A DNA stretch of 64,000 nt from assembly GCA_026874595.1 (NCBI GenBank), contig CM049313.1:17357508-17421507 (forward strand), given 5' to 3'. Of this stretch, positions 10,360-21,838 are shown piece by piece. A model generated the notes under the pieces. The model was not told where the DNA came from and did not search any database. It saw only the letters and a list, made by a program, of their open reading frames with translations. The stretch is from Sipunculus nudus (taxonomy: Eukaryota; Annelida; Sipuncula; Golfingiida; Sipunculidae). Within the stretch, counting starts at the first letter, position 1, and every line of letters starts with the position of its first letter. The translations under genes and the position numbers were made by a program.

Positions 10360-10417
10360 GATCATCTCTGAGGTACTGTAACAAAGTCAGTCTTGGGTCG
10401 GGGTTGTGATCGATGAT
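10360..10417 (-). CDS. Oxidase exon 2
   Basis: Encodes IIDHNPDPRLTLLQYLRDD and ends in phase 1. It has a clear acceptor (TTTCAG) and a GT donor. The family signature is the (D/N)P…TLL.YLR segment that precedes the first cluster loop. Phase 1 fits exon 3 only if exon 3 uses the acceptor ending in CAATAG, which gives a Leu at the junction. Confidence 0.85.
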
Positions 10418-11049
10418 CTGAAATATATAAATACAAATCAAGTTTATGTAATATGAACCTTACCTATAAAAATAAGCTTCGAGTCACATTAAGATAATTC
10501 AGTGAACCATGGTTGATGACGCTCAGTTTTACAAGCATGATATTTTCACAAAACATTAACAGTTTCCGGTCATATTTTTGCCCTGTCGACACTTTTTTTT
10601 TCAACTGTACAGGAGGGTTAGAATATTGGTCCTCTTGAAGATTAATTCAGGGAAAATAAATGAATGTAGAGGCAATACTGTGACATGACTAACATGTATG
10701 AGAACAGGCATTAGGTTAGCCATAAATCAAAATGAGAGATTTTTGTGGTTCCATGCAGTGGATCAATCTAAGATAAACATTCCTAAGAGTTTTAACCCAA
10801 TCAGAAAAAATATATTGTGGAATAATGGTTTATGATTTTTTACCTTACATTAGCCGAAATTCATAATTGTTCTTAATGTTTCTAAAGACATCTTTGATCA
10901 AATCCACCGTAGGGTTACAAGAATAAGCTTACCCGATCTTTTTGTCACAAGTAGTTACCATGTAAAATATTTCTACGCTGACAATTGGTAAAACCGCTCG
11001 TGTCTATTATTTAACCTGTTACCTGTAAATATACCATAGTAACTATGAA

Positions 11050-11222
11050 GTTAACACGTTACATATGAGATCTACCTCTCTATATATTTATGGTATTATT
11101 TGTTCATGTTTTGTTAAAATGACCATTTGATATTTATGGTGTATTACTATGTTAATGTTTCTTTTTTTCGGAACTTTGGGCCTGAGGCCTTTTCCTGAAT
11201 AAACTTATTCTATTCTATTCTA
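11050..11222 (+). mobile_element. Possible 3' end of a LINE-type retroposon
   Basis: The segment ends GCCTGAGGCCTTTTCCTGAA then TAAACTTATTCTATTCTATT and CTA, that is, a poly(A)-signal-like AATAAA followed by a short TATTC tandem. Such short terminal repeats are usual at 3' ends of CR1/L2-like elements. No reverse transcriptase remains. Confidence 0.4.
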
Positions 11223-11599
11223 CCTCTCTATGACACTGAATTATTAAAAAGGACAAGGTATATAGGAACAATTTTATCTCATGGAGAGACGCGGTACAGA
11301 CGCGGAGAGACGCTTACAACAAAAGACTGTAAAAAGACGTGCGTCAGCTACTGAAAGATATGAAGAGAACGCTATTGTTAGGTTTTTTGGTGACCTTGAC
11401 TTCTTAACGATTATCATAAAACAAATAAAAGGCTCCGAGGATAATCAATTACAAACTAATCTTATAAGTTTCAGAATGATTGCTGCAAAATTGTCCGGTG
11501 GAGCGGGGACAGTCAAACAAACTAGACCACCAGCGGATCGCGCGCTCTCCGGAAACGACGTTGAGATAGAAAATATAAATGCATTGACAAAGAGAAAGT

Positions 11600-13260
11600 A
11601 AATGAGCCTTTGTTTGTAAAGTCAGGACCAATATCAACTTAGTTATGGGGAAAATAAAATGTTGATGTGCTTGGATGACCTTAACCTTGACCTTCGAACT
11701 ATTTAGACAATACAAATAGTACTTCCAGAAATATTTATGAAATACAGTATGTGAAAGCTACAAAGTGATTCCAGGAAAACTCAGGCCTGTAGAATGTTAT
11801 ATGTAAGACACATGGACCATCAGGCAGGCAAATTTGAGGCCAGCTGACAAGCAGATAGACATACTGAAAAAGTGATCCAAAGAGGTGACTGTTGACCAGA
11901 CCAGGTAATGTAGAGGACAAAGAGGAAGAAAAGGAGCCATGGTTTGTGAGAATAGGACTGATATTGACAAAATGATGTGGAAAATAACATTTAGATGTTT
12001 TTATGACCTTGACCTTTGACCTATTTAAATAATATACATAGGACTTCCAGAAATCATTCCTGTATACCATATGTGAAAGTTAAAACAGTGCTCTGTGTAA
12101 AACTGTCGGCTGTAGAATGTAATATACAAGATGCAAGGACCAGCAAACAGGCAAAATTTGGGACAATTGACAAACAGTCACACATAATGACAAAGTGACA
12201 CAAAGTAAGTGGCACGTGTCTTGATTAGGTTATGGAGAAAACCCAGAGAAAGTTAAATAAGTTGTAGTTAATGTAATTTAGGTTTAAAGTTTTGGAGATA
12301 TTGTTAAAAAATATATATTTAAGAGGTTCAAGTAGAGCGACCACCAGCGGCAACATAAAAGAAAATGAAAAATCCCTTGCGAGTTATTAGTGTAAGACAT
12401 AAGAGATGGCCGTTTCAAAAGGATTCCTGCTAAACTGCGGCCTGTAGAATGTTATATGGAAGACGTAAGAACTAGCAAGCAGTTGAAATTGAGGCCTACC
12501 AATAAACAGAAAGACTAACTGACTAAGTGACAAAAGATTGAGACAAGAGGACTTAACCAGGTTATGGAGAAGCCTCGGAGAAAGAAAAATAAACTTAAGT
12601 TTATGTAATTGAGGTTTATGGTTTTGAGATATGGCAAAAAATAATATGTTCAACCACAGCGCCCCCTAGCAGCTTTTTTCCCAAAGTGAAAAATCCGTTT
12701 GGAGATAAAAGTGTGAGACAACAGATGAACTAGTTTCAAAAGGAATCCTGCAAAACTGTCACAGTGGCCTCAAGGCTATCACTGAATGGTAAATCGCAAA
12801 ATCTAGTTTGACGAAATATTGCGAGACTCGTTCTTAAATCTTGAAGTACTTCTAGAATGCTACGTACTGCGAAAAATATTTACTTCTCTAGCGTTAAAAC
12901 TGACAAAGTGAGCAAAATTAATCCTTTTATTTTCGAAAATTATGACTTTACCCCGAAGATTGATGATCATGGTTACGGCAAATTTGAGGCAGTCACACAC
13001 AAGAAGGAAGACCTTGTAATAACAAAGAAAATGAGCCATTGTTAAGTAGATATGACTAATAGTAACAAAGATATAAAGAACAACACGTTTTGAGAAGTTT
13101 TCATGTCCTTGACCTTTGACCTATTTTGCCCAAAACAGTGAGCTTCCGGGACTTTTGTCTATAAGCTGTGTAAGTTTGAAAAAAAAATGCTGCAAAATTG
13201 TGGCCTGTAGAGAGTACATCAAATGAAGTCATGTATTACTAGGTTAATGATTGCAAATCT
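11600..13260. repeat. Decayed modular repeat family, left part
   Basis: Divergent copies of recurring modules: a TGACCTTGACCTTTGACC box (12004-12021, similar at 13104-13121), a CTGTAGAATGTTATATG / GTGGCCTGTAGAG box, and a CGCCCCCTAG…AAAGTGAAAAATCC box. The same modules return at 16.1-20.2 kb. Short ORFs across it do not keep a frame between copies. Confidence 0.6.
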
Positions 13261-14984
13261 CGGCCTTTGTCCAGAAGAAACCCGGTATCTTCTGTTACTT
13301 CAGTGAGACCAGTGTTTATCCGAAACAAGGCCACAGTAAGATTAGGCCCAAGCTCTATAAATTGTACTCAGCTGACCCTGAATCATGCCCTACCCCGGGG
13401 ACCATCTAGATTATCTCTGCCGCACGGTTGAGCTCTTTTTGTTCTATCAGCAATTAACAGGATACAGTTAGTGGTGGGTTTGCCTTGTTTACAAGGTGCA
13501 GTTATCAGTTTGTTCTTAACATCCCACGTTACTTGCGCTAGAAACCATGCAGAGACCGCCACTCCGTCATCTGCGTTTCGGCTGAGTCTGTCATTACCTG
13601 CCTCCAAGTTACATTGCACGGCTTCACTAAACAAACTCTCAAGAAACCCATTCCCTACTGCCACTCTTATTTAATTTAAAAAATGACATTATTCTCACAA
13701 ACAATTAAATACGAACAGCAGTGCAAAATGACCTTCAACTACGACGTTTAGCGAGATAATATGTGAGACAGAGCACGTCTACATATACCAGTGTAAGCCA
13801 GTGCAGACGCACTTTCAAATGGTCACCAACACTGCTTAAATCTTGATTTTTTAACTCAACCTAAAGTAGATCTGAATATCTTTCCTCACATATAAAATTT
13901 ATGAAGTATTTTATTTTTCTTAATTTATAAGCTATATTTCACTTTCTGTGCGTTTTATTGACCAGTACCATTGATAGAACAGACGGTGACAGCGGGCAAT
14001 CACTATGTCACAACTCTATACACATGAACGACGGACGTTTAAAATATCTAAAGTAAACTTAATGATCGTTGGGTTTTTAAATTTTGTGAATAAAAGTCAC
14101 CCACGAAGTCCACGAAAATAAAATCCTAACGTACAATTCTGAACGAATCAAAGATTTCCGGCAAGCAATAAAGCTCTTTGGTTTAATTCGGCCTTAATAT
14201 ACATTCATGCCGAGTGGACTTGCACGGTGTTGCCTGTTGATAATAGTTCGTCCAGGTTACAAGGAGATTGTAAAGGTACGGTTGCACGGCAGTATCGATC
14301 ATGTCAAAGTATGTTTTGACTGGCACGAATTAAACGTAAGATAACGAGGATAAAAACGGAGAATAAGTAGGCCGAACAGGCTAAGGTCCCTCAATACCAA
14401 CGAAGGTGAGTGCATATGCACTTACTATGAAGGTACATGTCGGTGTGTTATGGCTGTAGGGTACCATTTGAGTATATACTAGACATGTCATATATGTAAG
14501 GCTTATATGGTTTACATAGACATAAGGCAGAAATACATAGAATCACCATCCATATAATAAAAGTCATCAGAGTGTTAGGCTTTCGGAAACTATGTTTATC
14601 TATCTATCGAGCTACCCTGAACTAAAAGCATACATCTTCAAGAATAAGTCATGTTTAACCAAGGAAATGAAAAGTGGGCCAACTTAGGTGGCGCCATCAA
14701 AAGGCAACGCACTCAAGATATTCAACAGAGGTGCATATATTGAACTAGATAAAAAAAAAAACTTGCAAATATATGTATTTCTCATCTGCAGGTATAAATA
14801 CCTTTAATATTATATTTCAAACAGAATTGTGAAAAGGGACCATACATAATAAGCAGAGGATATATAATACAAAATAACGAACGCGAAAAATGTGTGACTG
14901 TCATGTACGTGGAACATCAAATACAAGTTAATAGGGCTACTATGACTTATGGAACCAGGCAGGGGGCCATGTCGTCTTTCATTT
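13261..14984. other. Intron 1 segment without recognised feature
   Basis: Less repetitive, slightly GC-richer near 13380-13670, where a 93-codon minus-strand ORF exists with no recognisable domain or splice context. Nothing else stands out. Confidence 0.35.
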
Positions 14985-16080
14985 GTTTATCGTCTCAGTC
15001 TAGACGATAATAGGTCGAGCGCTTGCTGGAGGTAGAAATATGAGACTTACAGTTTTATTATGTCAAATTGACCGAATGTTATCAAATGCCGAAACTAAAG
15101 CTGCCGAGTTTTAACAGTCGCCGAGTCATATGCATTTCTGAGAAATTCTCGTTTCCTCGTTTGGTGAGATATGGTGCAAGATCTGGCGTGATCCGCAGGT
15201 CTGTCATGTAAAACTTGCCTTATAATACGAAATGCCGAAAACTAGACCTATCGCCAAGTGTTAAGCATTTGCGTAAAATTTCATTTTTTTCTTGTTTGAC
15301 GTGACAGGGTGGAAGTTTTGGCTTGATTTCTATTTTTATCATGTCGGTCTTTGTTTAAACTACCAAATGCGGAAAATTACTCCTTTCTAGGTCAGAACGT
15401 CGCTGAGTTATTATCATTTCTCTGAAATCTCGCTTTCTCTCACAAGTTAGGGACACAGGTGGCGTTAGGGACATTACAGTTGACCAGGTGGTTCGCGCTG
15501 GTCTGTGAAGCTTTTGAACCAACAGTCAAAAGAAGACAAAAACTGCAAAAGGGAGTATTCTTCACGGACCACTGAACACGCCCAGCACATGTTCACAAGC
15601 CCGCCAATACCTGTAAACCCATGTCGCCGCTTATGGTCATGGCAATTGGGTGTATCTTCATGATTTGATGAAAAACGGTGCGAGATTCGGCGAGCTTTGC
15701 AATATAATCACAAAATGTGATCGAGAGTGTCAGACGCTATCAAATGCTGAAAACTATAGGTCGTCAGCATAAAAAATAACAGAATTATGGGCATTTCTTT
15801 GAATGGTTCCTTGTTCTCGTTTGACGATAAATGGTGCTAGATGTGATGAGATATGCACTTTTGTCACTAAAAACAAGTCAAAGGATCCTTGAGCAATATA
15901 ATGGTGGAAAATGGTGGGAGATTGGGCGAGATTTGTAGTTTTATCATGATAAGCTTCTGGAAAGCTACCAAATGCTGAAAACTATTCCTCTTTAGCTTAA
16001 AATGTGATGGAGTTAAAAATCTCGTAATTTTTCGTTTGACGGCAACCCAAGCGATATTTGACGTGACTTGTGACTGAAAG
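14985..16080. repeat. Diverged copies of the ~148-bp repeat
   Basis: Several weakly conserved units with the order GTTTGACG.GATATGGTGC then GAGATTTGGCG.GA, TATCATGTCAA, ATGCCGAAAACTA and TCGC.GAGTTAT. They are older relatives of the cleaner array at 17448-18236. Confidence 0.6.
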
Positions 16081-16130
16081 TTGCAAAAACTTAACCTTTC
16101 TAGCATAAATATTAGCAGACATAGAAGCAG

Positions 16131-16754
16131 AATGTCTAGGCTTGCCCAAAATGTAGGTAACCATGGTAACGGCATTACAAGGCCATATGTGCGCAGGAAT
16201 AAGCAAATGATCCTATTTTACACATGACAATAAAAAATGTGACATGTATAATATTTTTTGGAGATATTTCAGGTAAATGATTTATTACAGTGTTTCATGT
16301 ACTACGCCCCCTGGTGGCTATTTTTCATAAAAACAATTTCGAGATAATAGGAAATTACATTATGTAATTTTCAAGACTATGGACATAAAAATGTGACCTC
16401 AGGATAGGATTCAATAAAATCTCTGAAAATCCCGTGTGACGATAAATGGTGCGAGTTTCGGTAAAACTTGCAATTGTATCATAAGTAACTCATAAGATAC
16501 TACCTGGTGCAAAAAAAACTTCTTTAGCTTAAAAAATGGCAAAGTTAGAAAAAAAATCAAATTTCATACATTTTCGAAAAAATAGGTAACCATGGTAACA
16601 AAAGAATGAAACAATTTTGTAACAGCAGGAAAAGGATGAGGAATAAAATGAGCTACAATTTAAGCAGGTACTCTTATTTATTTCAAAGATATGAAGGAAA
16701 AACCGTTTTGATGGGTTTTGGTCATCCTGATCTTGACCTTTGACCGATCCAAAT
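16131..16754 (+). repeat. 624-bp tandem duplication, copy 1
   Basis: Starts AATGTCTAGGCTTGCCC and ends CCTTTGACCGATCCAAAT. Copy 2 follows without a gap. The two differ at only a handful of positions (a T-run and an A-run length change, a few substitutions), so the event is recent or an assembly artefact. Carries two GTAACCATGGTAAC motifs, an ACGCCCCCTGGTGGCT motif at 16304-16319 and a TTGACCTTTGACC motif at 16733-16745. Confidence 0.95.
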
Positions 16755-17378
16755 AATGTCTAGGCTTGCCCAAAATGTAGGTAACCATGGTAACGGCATT
16801 ACAAGGCCATATGTGCGCAGGAATAAGCAAATGATCCTATTTTACACATGACAATAAAAATTGTGACATGTATAATATTTTTGGAGATATTTCAGGTAAA
16901 TGATTTATTACAGTGTTTCATGTACTACGCCCCCTGGTGGCTATTTTTCATAAAAACAATTTCGAGATAATAGGAAATTACATTATGTAATTTTCAAGAC
17001 TATGGACATAAAAATGTGACCTCAGGATGGGATTCAATAAAATCTCTGAAAATCCCGTGTGACGATAAATGGTGCGAGTTTCGGTAAAACTTGCAATTGT
17101 ATCATAAGTAACTCTTAAGATACTACCTGGTGCAAAAAAAAACTTCTTTAGCTTAAAAAATGGCAAAGTTAGAAAAAAAATCAAATTTCATACATTTTCG
17201 AAAAAATACGTAACCATGGTAACAAAAGAATGAAACAATTTTGTAACAGCAGGAAAAGGATGAGGAATAAAATGAGCTACAATTTAAGCAGGTACTCTTA
17301 TTTATTTCAAAGATATGAAGGAAAAACCGTTTTGATGGGTTTTGGTCATCCTGATCTTGACCTTTGACCGATCCAAAT
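16755..17378 (+). repeat. 624-bp tandem duplication, copy 2
   Basis: Second, adjoining copy with the same ends. The 10 bases AATGTCTAGG lie at the start of each copy and the joint is head-to-tail. The same regulatory-like motifs recur (16781-16794, 17210-17223, 16927-16942, 17357-17369). Confidence 0.95.
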
Positions 17379-17447
17379 AGCTCCAAATAAAGTTAAATAT
17401 AACCTATTCAGAACGATTGCTTTAAAATTGTGCCCTGTAGAGCACAA

Positions 17448-18236
17448 ACAGACAGGCGAGATATGGTGCGAGATTTGTCCAGTCTTGCAGTTTTATCATG
17501 TCAAGCTGGCCAGATCTTACGAAAAGCCGAAAACTAGACCTGTCTCGCATTAAATGTCGCCGAGATATAAGCAGTTATGTGAAATTTCATTTTTTCTCGT
17601 TTGATCAGATCTAGTGCGAGATTTAACGTGACTTGCAGGGTTATCTGGACAAGCTGGTCATATGTTACGATATACCGACACCTAGACCTGTGTAAGTGTA
17701 AAAGTCGCCGAGTTATAAGCATTTATCTGAAATCTGTTTTTTTTTTTCTCGTTTTACCAGATAGGATGCGAGATTTGGCGTGATTTGCATATTTGTCATT
17801 TCAAACTAGCCATATGTTACAAAATGCCGAAAACTAGACCCTTCTCGCTTCAAATGCACCGAGTTAAAATTATTAATGTATAATCTCGTTTTTTTCTCAT
17901 TTGACCAGATATAGTGGGAGATTAGGCAAGACTTGCAGTGTTACCTTGTTAAACTGGTCATATGTTACGAAATGTCGAAAACTAGACCTGTATCGCTTCA
18001 AATGCGCCGTGTTATAATAATTTATATGAAATCTTGTGGTTTTTTTTCTCGTTTGACGAGATACGGTGGAAGATTTGGCGTGACTGGCAGTGTCATCTTG
18101 TCAAGCTGGTCATATGTTACGATATACCGACAACTAGGCCTGTGTAACTGTAAAAGTCACCAAGTTATTAGCATTTTTCTTAAATCTCGTTTCTTTTCGT
18201 TTGACGAGATAGTTCGAGATTACTTCAAAACTGGGG
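17448..18236 (+). repeat. ~148-bp satellite-like tandem array
   Basis: About five consecutive units with period near 148 bp; unit starts of the CGTTTGACGAGAT type fall near 17600, 17750, 17897, 18049 and 18198. Each runs GAGATTTGGCGTGACTTGCA then GTTATC.TGTCAAGCTGGTC, ATATGTTACGA, CCGAAAACTAGACC and CGCCGAGTTATAAGC. Confidence 0.85.
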
Positions 18237-18955
18237 CCTCTAGGGCATCATGAATGAATATCTTGTGCAGCGCCCCTGTTGGCCATTTTCGGAAACTTGA
18301 AAAAAAATCGTATACTATGAATTACAATCTACATCATGGAAAAAAAACTAATCATCTCTACCTTGAAAAAAGGTATAGAGGCAAAAAATAAAAGAAAACA
18401 ATTTAAAATTTCATATTATTTCTCGGAAATGTGTAACCATGGTAACCACAGAAAGGGACAATTTTGTCTCCAGGAGGAGGATCCTTTAATGACGAATAAA
18501 ATAAGATACAATATGGCTACGATCATTCTTGCAAAAAAGTTATGAAGAAAAAAAAAACACATATGGAGGGATGATGATGATCTTGACCTTGACCTTTGAC
18601 CGATTATGACCAAAACCAATAAGCTTCTGCTCAGGACGATTTTATACGTACTAAAAACGTTTCAGGGCAATTGCTGCTTAATTGCAGCTTGCAAACAGAC
18701 ATACATACAAACAGACATACGGAACTAACCAACATTCCTGCCGAATCCTCTACTTCTCGCAAGCAACAAACAGACATACATAACTGACCAACATACGTGA
18801 AGACAACAATAATATTGACGCGGTTATGACGAAAAAAAAATTATTATGGTTCATGATGACCTTGACCTTCATGTTTGGCCGATATTGACCCAAAACAATA
18901 GGCTTCTAAAGATATTGGTTTTCTATTAACTGTGAAAGTGTTAAAGTGATTGCTG

Positions 18956-19002
<47 letters not shown>

Positions 19003-20230
19003 TTAAATTAAATGATCAAGGTATAGTTATTTGTTTGAAATCTCAAATATCCTCGTTTGGCGGGAGATTATACGAGATTCGGCGAAATTTAAAGTTTTAT
19101 CATATTAAGCTTCTTAAAAGCTTGAAAACCACTCCTCCTTAGCTGATAACGTGGTTGAGTTATAAGAATTTCTGTTTAATCACGTAATTTCTCGTTTGAC
19201 GACAAACCAAGCGAGATTTGACGGGACTTGTAACTATAAATGTTCTTGAATAAAAGAAATGTTACTTCATGCAAAAAAAATACCTTTCTAGCATTCATGA
19301 TAACAGAAAAAGAAGCAAAAACTCAATATTTTCAGATTTTAAAGCAATGGCAGCACAAGGCTACATGTACGCAGGAATAAGCCGATATGCGGAAGGTTTA
19401 TAAATAAAATAAAGAGGTCATGGGCACAACGGCCATAAAAAGCCGATTAATATGATGTACAATTTAGGGACCTAAAATGTCTAATTTTGGAGATATGGCT
19501 AATCAATGATATATGGTAGTGGTTGCCCCCTGGCACTCATTTTCCAAAAGTGAAAAAATTGCCTTCGAGATATTAGCGTTCGACATAACATGTATCAGTT
19601 TCAGAACGATTCCTCCAAACCTGTGGCCTCTAAAGCATCTCTCAGTGAAATATCAAAAATCTCATTCGATGAAAACGTGCGAGATCTGGCGGGATATTTA
19701 TTTCGATCACCGAAACCTTTCCAAGGGCTACAAGATGCAAAAATAAGTGACCTATCTAGCATAAAAACTGACAAAGATAGAAAGACGAAACTCCATATTT
19801 TCAAATTCTCAAGTTTTATAAAAAAAATTCCACCGATGCGCAAAAATGAGCCCATGGATCTTAGTTTTAGCTGCTGTAATGGAAATGGTGACATGTGTAA
19901 TAGTTATGAAGATAAAGCACAATAACAATATTTCATGTTTTTCATCTGCAACGTCCCCTTACAGCCATTTCCGAAGTCTGAAAAACGATTTCGAGATGTT
20001 CCCGAGTTATATAAAATATAGTAATACAATAGCTGCAAGTTTGTAAAATTTAATGTAGTTCTATGAATTCTCCCAAAAATTGCGTAACCATGGTAACAAC
20101 AAAATGAAACATTTTAAACGTGTTGAGACTGGTCATGCAGGGGAGAATAAAATGAACTTCGTTTTAAGTGGTTATGATTATTAATAAGATAGATATGAAG
20201 AAAAATCGTGGCCTGTAGAGCGGGGACAGA
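18237..20230. repeat. Decayed modular repeat family, right part
   Basis: Further diverged modules: GTAACCATGGTAAC at 18433-18446 and 20084-20097, TTGACCTTGACCTTTGACC at 18583-18601, GCCCC(C)TG boxes near 18270, 19525 and 19950, and ACAGACATAC-type tails near 18700 and 20220. A (TA)n tract lies at about 18957-18997. Confidence 0.6.
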
Positions 20231-20368
20231 CAAACAAACAAACATACGGGACTGGCCAACATACTTGCCGAAATCTCTGATTCCGGAAAGCAAGAAGACA
20301 GAAACGAATCCACAATCGATTCTAGGAGGAAAGCTGCATACAAAAAAAAACAGTTCACTAGAACCTAC

Positions 20369-20407
20369 CTTTCTGCCGTTAACAAAGAAAATCAGGGTAG
20401 AAGACAT
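20369..20407 (-). CDS. Oxidase exon 1 (start codon)
   Basis: Encodes MSSTLIFFVNGRK (13 codons) and ends in AAG|GTAGG, a good donor. This matches the family's N-terminal pattern (…FFVNGKK…) and continues in phase 0 into exon 2 (IIDHNPDP…). The next exon is 10 kb away. The start was chosen because it is the first ATG at the expected distance from the conserved strand and lies just below a TATA-like motif. Confidence 0.8.
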
Positions 20408-20446
20408 GTCGACAATTCGTGTATATTACGCAGCATCGAGCATCGT

Positions 20447-20455
20447 TATATAAAT
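20447..20455 (-). promoter_or_regulatory. Candidate TATA box of the oxidase gene
   Basis: On the minus strand a TTTATATAA-type motif lies about 40-45 bp upstream of the exon 1 ATG (20405-20407). This would put a start site near 20415-20425 and leave a very short 5' UTR. TA-rich strings are common in this window, so the motif is weak evidence alone; its spacing to a well-supported first exon is what favours it. Confidence 0.3.
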
Positions 20456-20910
20456 GTTTTCTTTCAACACTTTTCTACCACTCTGTGTTATACCCAGCAC
20501 ACGTTTTGTCCCGCAACCTGGACCCTTTCTCCGCCCGATAACATAGGCCAAGACAGCACACGCTTACTTGCGGAACATGTATGTCATGGGTTTCCTTACC
20601 TTTGCACATAGTCAGAGGTCTGTTGAGCCAGTGATAGGACAATGTCAATTCGAGCAGAATTATCGCGTCCTTGCAAAAAATCCTCCCAAAAACTGTGGCC
20701 CCTGTATTTCTAGTATGGATAGGCGCACAGGCATTTGACGTGTTATTCAAACAGCTGGTGAAATAAGCAAAATAAACAAGTATGAAGGCTGCCTCTATAT
20801 ACCATATAAACACCAGGTACCTATCTTCTATCGGTGCCTTGTCAGCACGTCCTCACTCCAACCAATTGATTCACAGAGAATTAACATTAATCTCTGCATT
20901 AACCCTTAAA
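20456..20910. other. Upstream flank of the oxidase gene
   Basis: Sequence 5' of the candidate promoter. A 112-codon minus-strand ORF here has no recognisable domain. Nothing else seen apart from the TATA-like motif reported separately. Confidence 0.35.
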
Positions 20911-21838
20911 GATGGCTAATTTAGGACACATAAAAAAATATTTATCTCGACATAACATCTCGAAATTTCGACATTAAATTTCACAAAATAAAATTTTTGC
21001 TGCTGAAATAAAAAATATTTCGAGATCTCAAGATGTTAAGTCGAGATCTCGAGATATTATTTCGAGATCTCGAGTTGTTAAGTCGAGATGTTGAGATAAT
21101 ATTTCAAGATCTCGAGATAAAATTTCACATTTGTACGAACCATTCGATGCTGAATTGACATAAAGCAAAGGCAACGTCAAAGGGACGGTAAACGTTAAGA
21201 GCGCTGACTATTGCAATTATAAAAAAAGACCATGTACACTGTGTTTACCTGAACGGTAATACAATTTAATTCATTTAAAATCAATAAAGTTTGTATTTCC
21301 CCTAAGATAAGACGAGGTGAAGTATAATAAAATTCAAATTTAATTATTCATATCGGTAAGAAAGATGTCTAATCCAAACTGAACATTCTACCTGAACGGC
21401 GGATTCGAAGCCACGGGTGCGAAACCAGAAATGTTTAGGTCTGCATGCTTGCATTATTGGAACCTTATTATTTTAAAAATAAAAACAAATATAAGCTTGG
21501 TTAATAAACACGCTTTCTGTACATTTATTTTAGCATTTGTTTTTATTGAAATGGTGGTTTGTTTATGGCTTATGTATTTGACCATTATAAATGTAAATAT
21601 GCTAAAAATGATTATTTTTTTTCGGGTAGGTACGTTGGCGGGGGGGGGGGGGGTGCTCAAGATAATATCTCGAGATCTAGACCTAACATCTCGAGTTCTC
21701 GACTTAACACCTCGAGTTCTCGAATAAACATGTCGAGTTCTCGAGATAAATATTTTTTCTTCTGCGGCAATTTTTTGGTGAAATTTTATGTCGAGATCTC
21801 GAGATAAATATTTTTTTCTGTGTCTTAAATCAACCATC
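20911..21838. mobile_element. Foldback DNA element with ~200-bp inverted ends
   Basis: The left end reads GATGGCTAATTTAGGACACA then a TATTTATCTCGA run; the right end is its inverse complement (…TGTGTCTTAAATCAACCATC). Both arms continue for roughly 200 bp with many TCGAGATCTCGAGAT-type palindromic units. The ~500 bp centre has no coding. This is the structure of a non-autonomous foldback transposon. No clean target-site duplication was seen. A poly-G tract (21641-21652) sits just inside the right arm. Confidence 0.75.

Larger units (their letters stand above)
1..20407 (-). other. Xanthine dehydrogenase / aldehyde oxidase family gene, 5' part (gene span)
   Basis: The spliced product reads as the N-terminus of a molybdo-flavoenzyme, which oxidises purines or aldehydes in the cytosol (family knowledge). 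Seen: a start Met in a short first exon, the first 2Fe-2S centre (Cys112, 115, 147, 149 by my count) and the plant-ferredoxin-like 2Fe-2S centre (Cys42, 47, 50, 72), a linker ending in QELIFPSEL, and the start of the FAD domain (LVAGNTGRG). Numbering is within one residue of vertebrate XDH. Junction phases agree from exon 1 to exon 10. The FAD segment (GNTGRG rather than GNTEIGIE) looks nearer to aldehyde-oxidase-type members, but the residues that decide substrate lie in the molybdenum domain beyond position 1, so XDH versus AOX is left open. Oddities: a 10 kb first intron full of repeats, and two introns carrying exon-derived minisatellites. Confidence 0.88.

Noticed and set aside
13383-13664. 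93-codon minus-strand ORF in intron 1
   Set aside because: No recognisable domain, no convincing splice sites, and an overlapping plus-strand ORF of similar length; kept only as an unassigned stretch.
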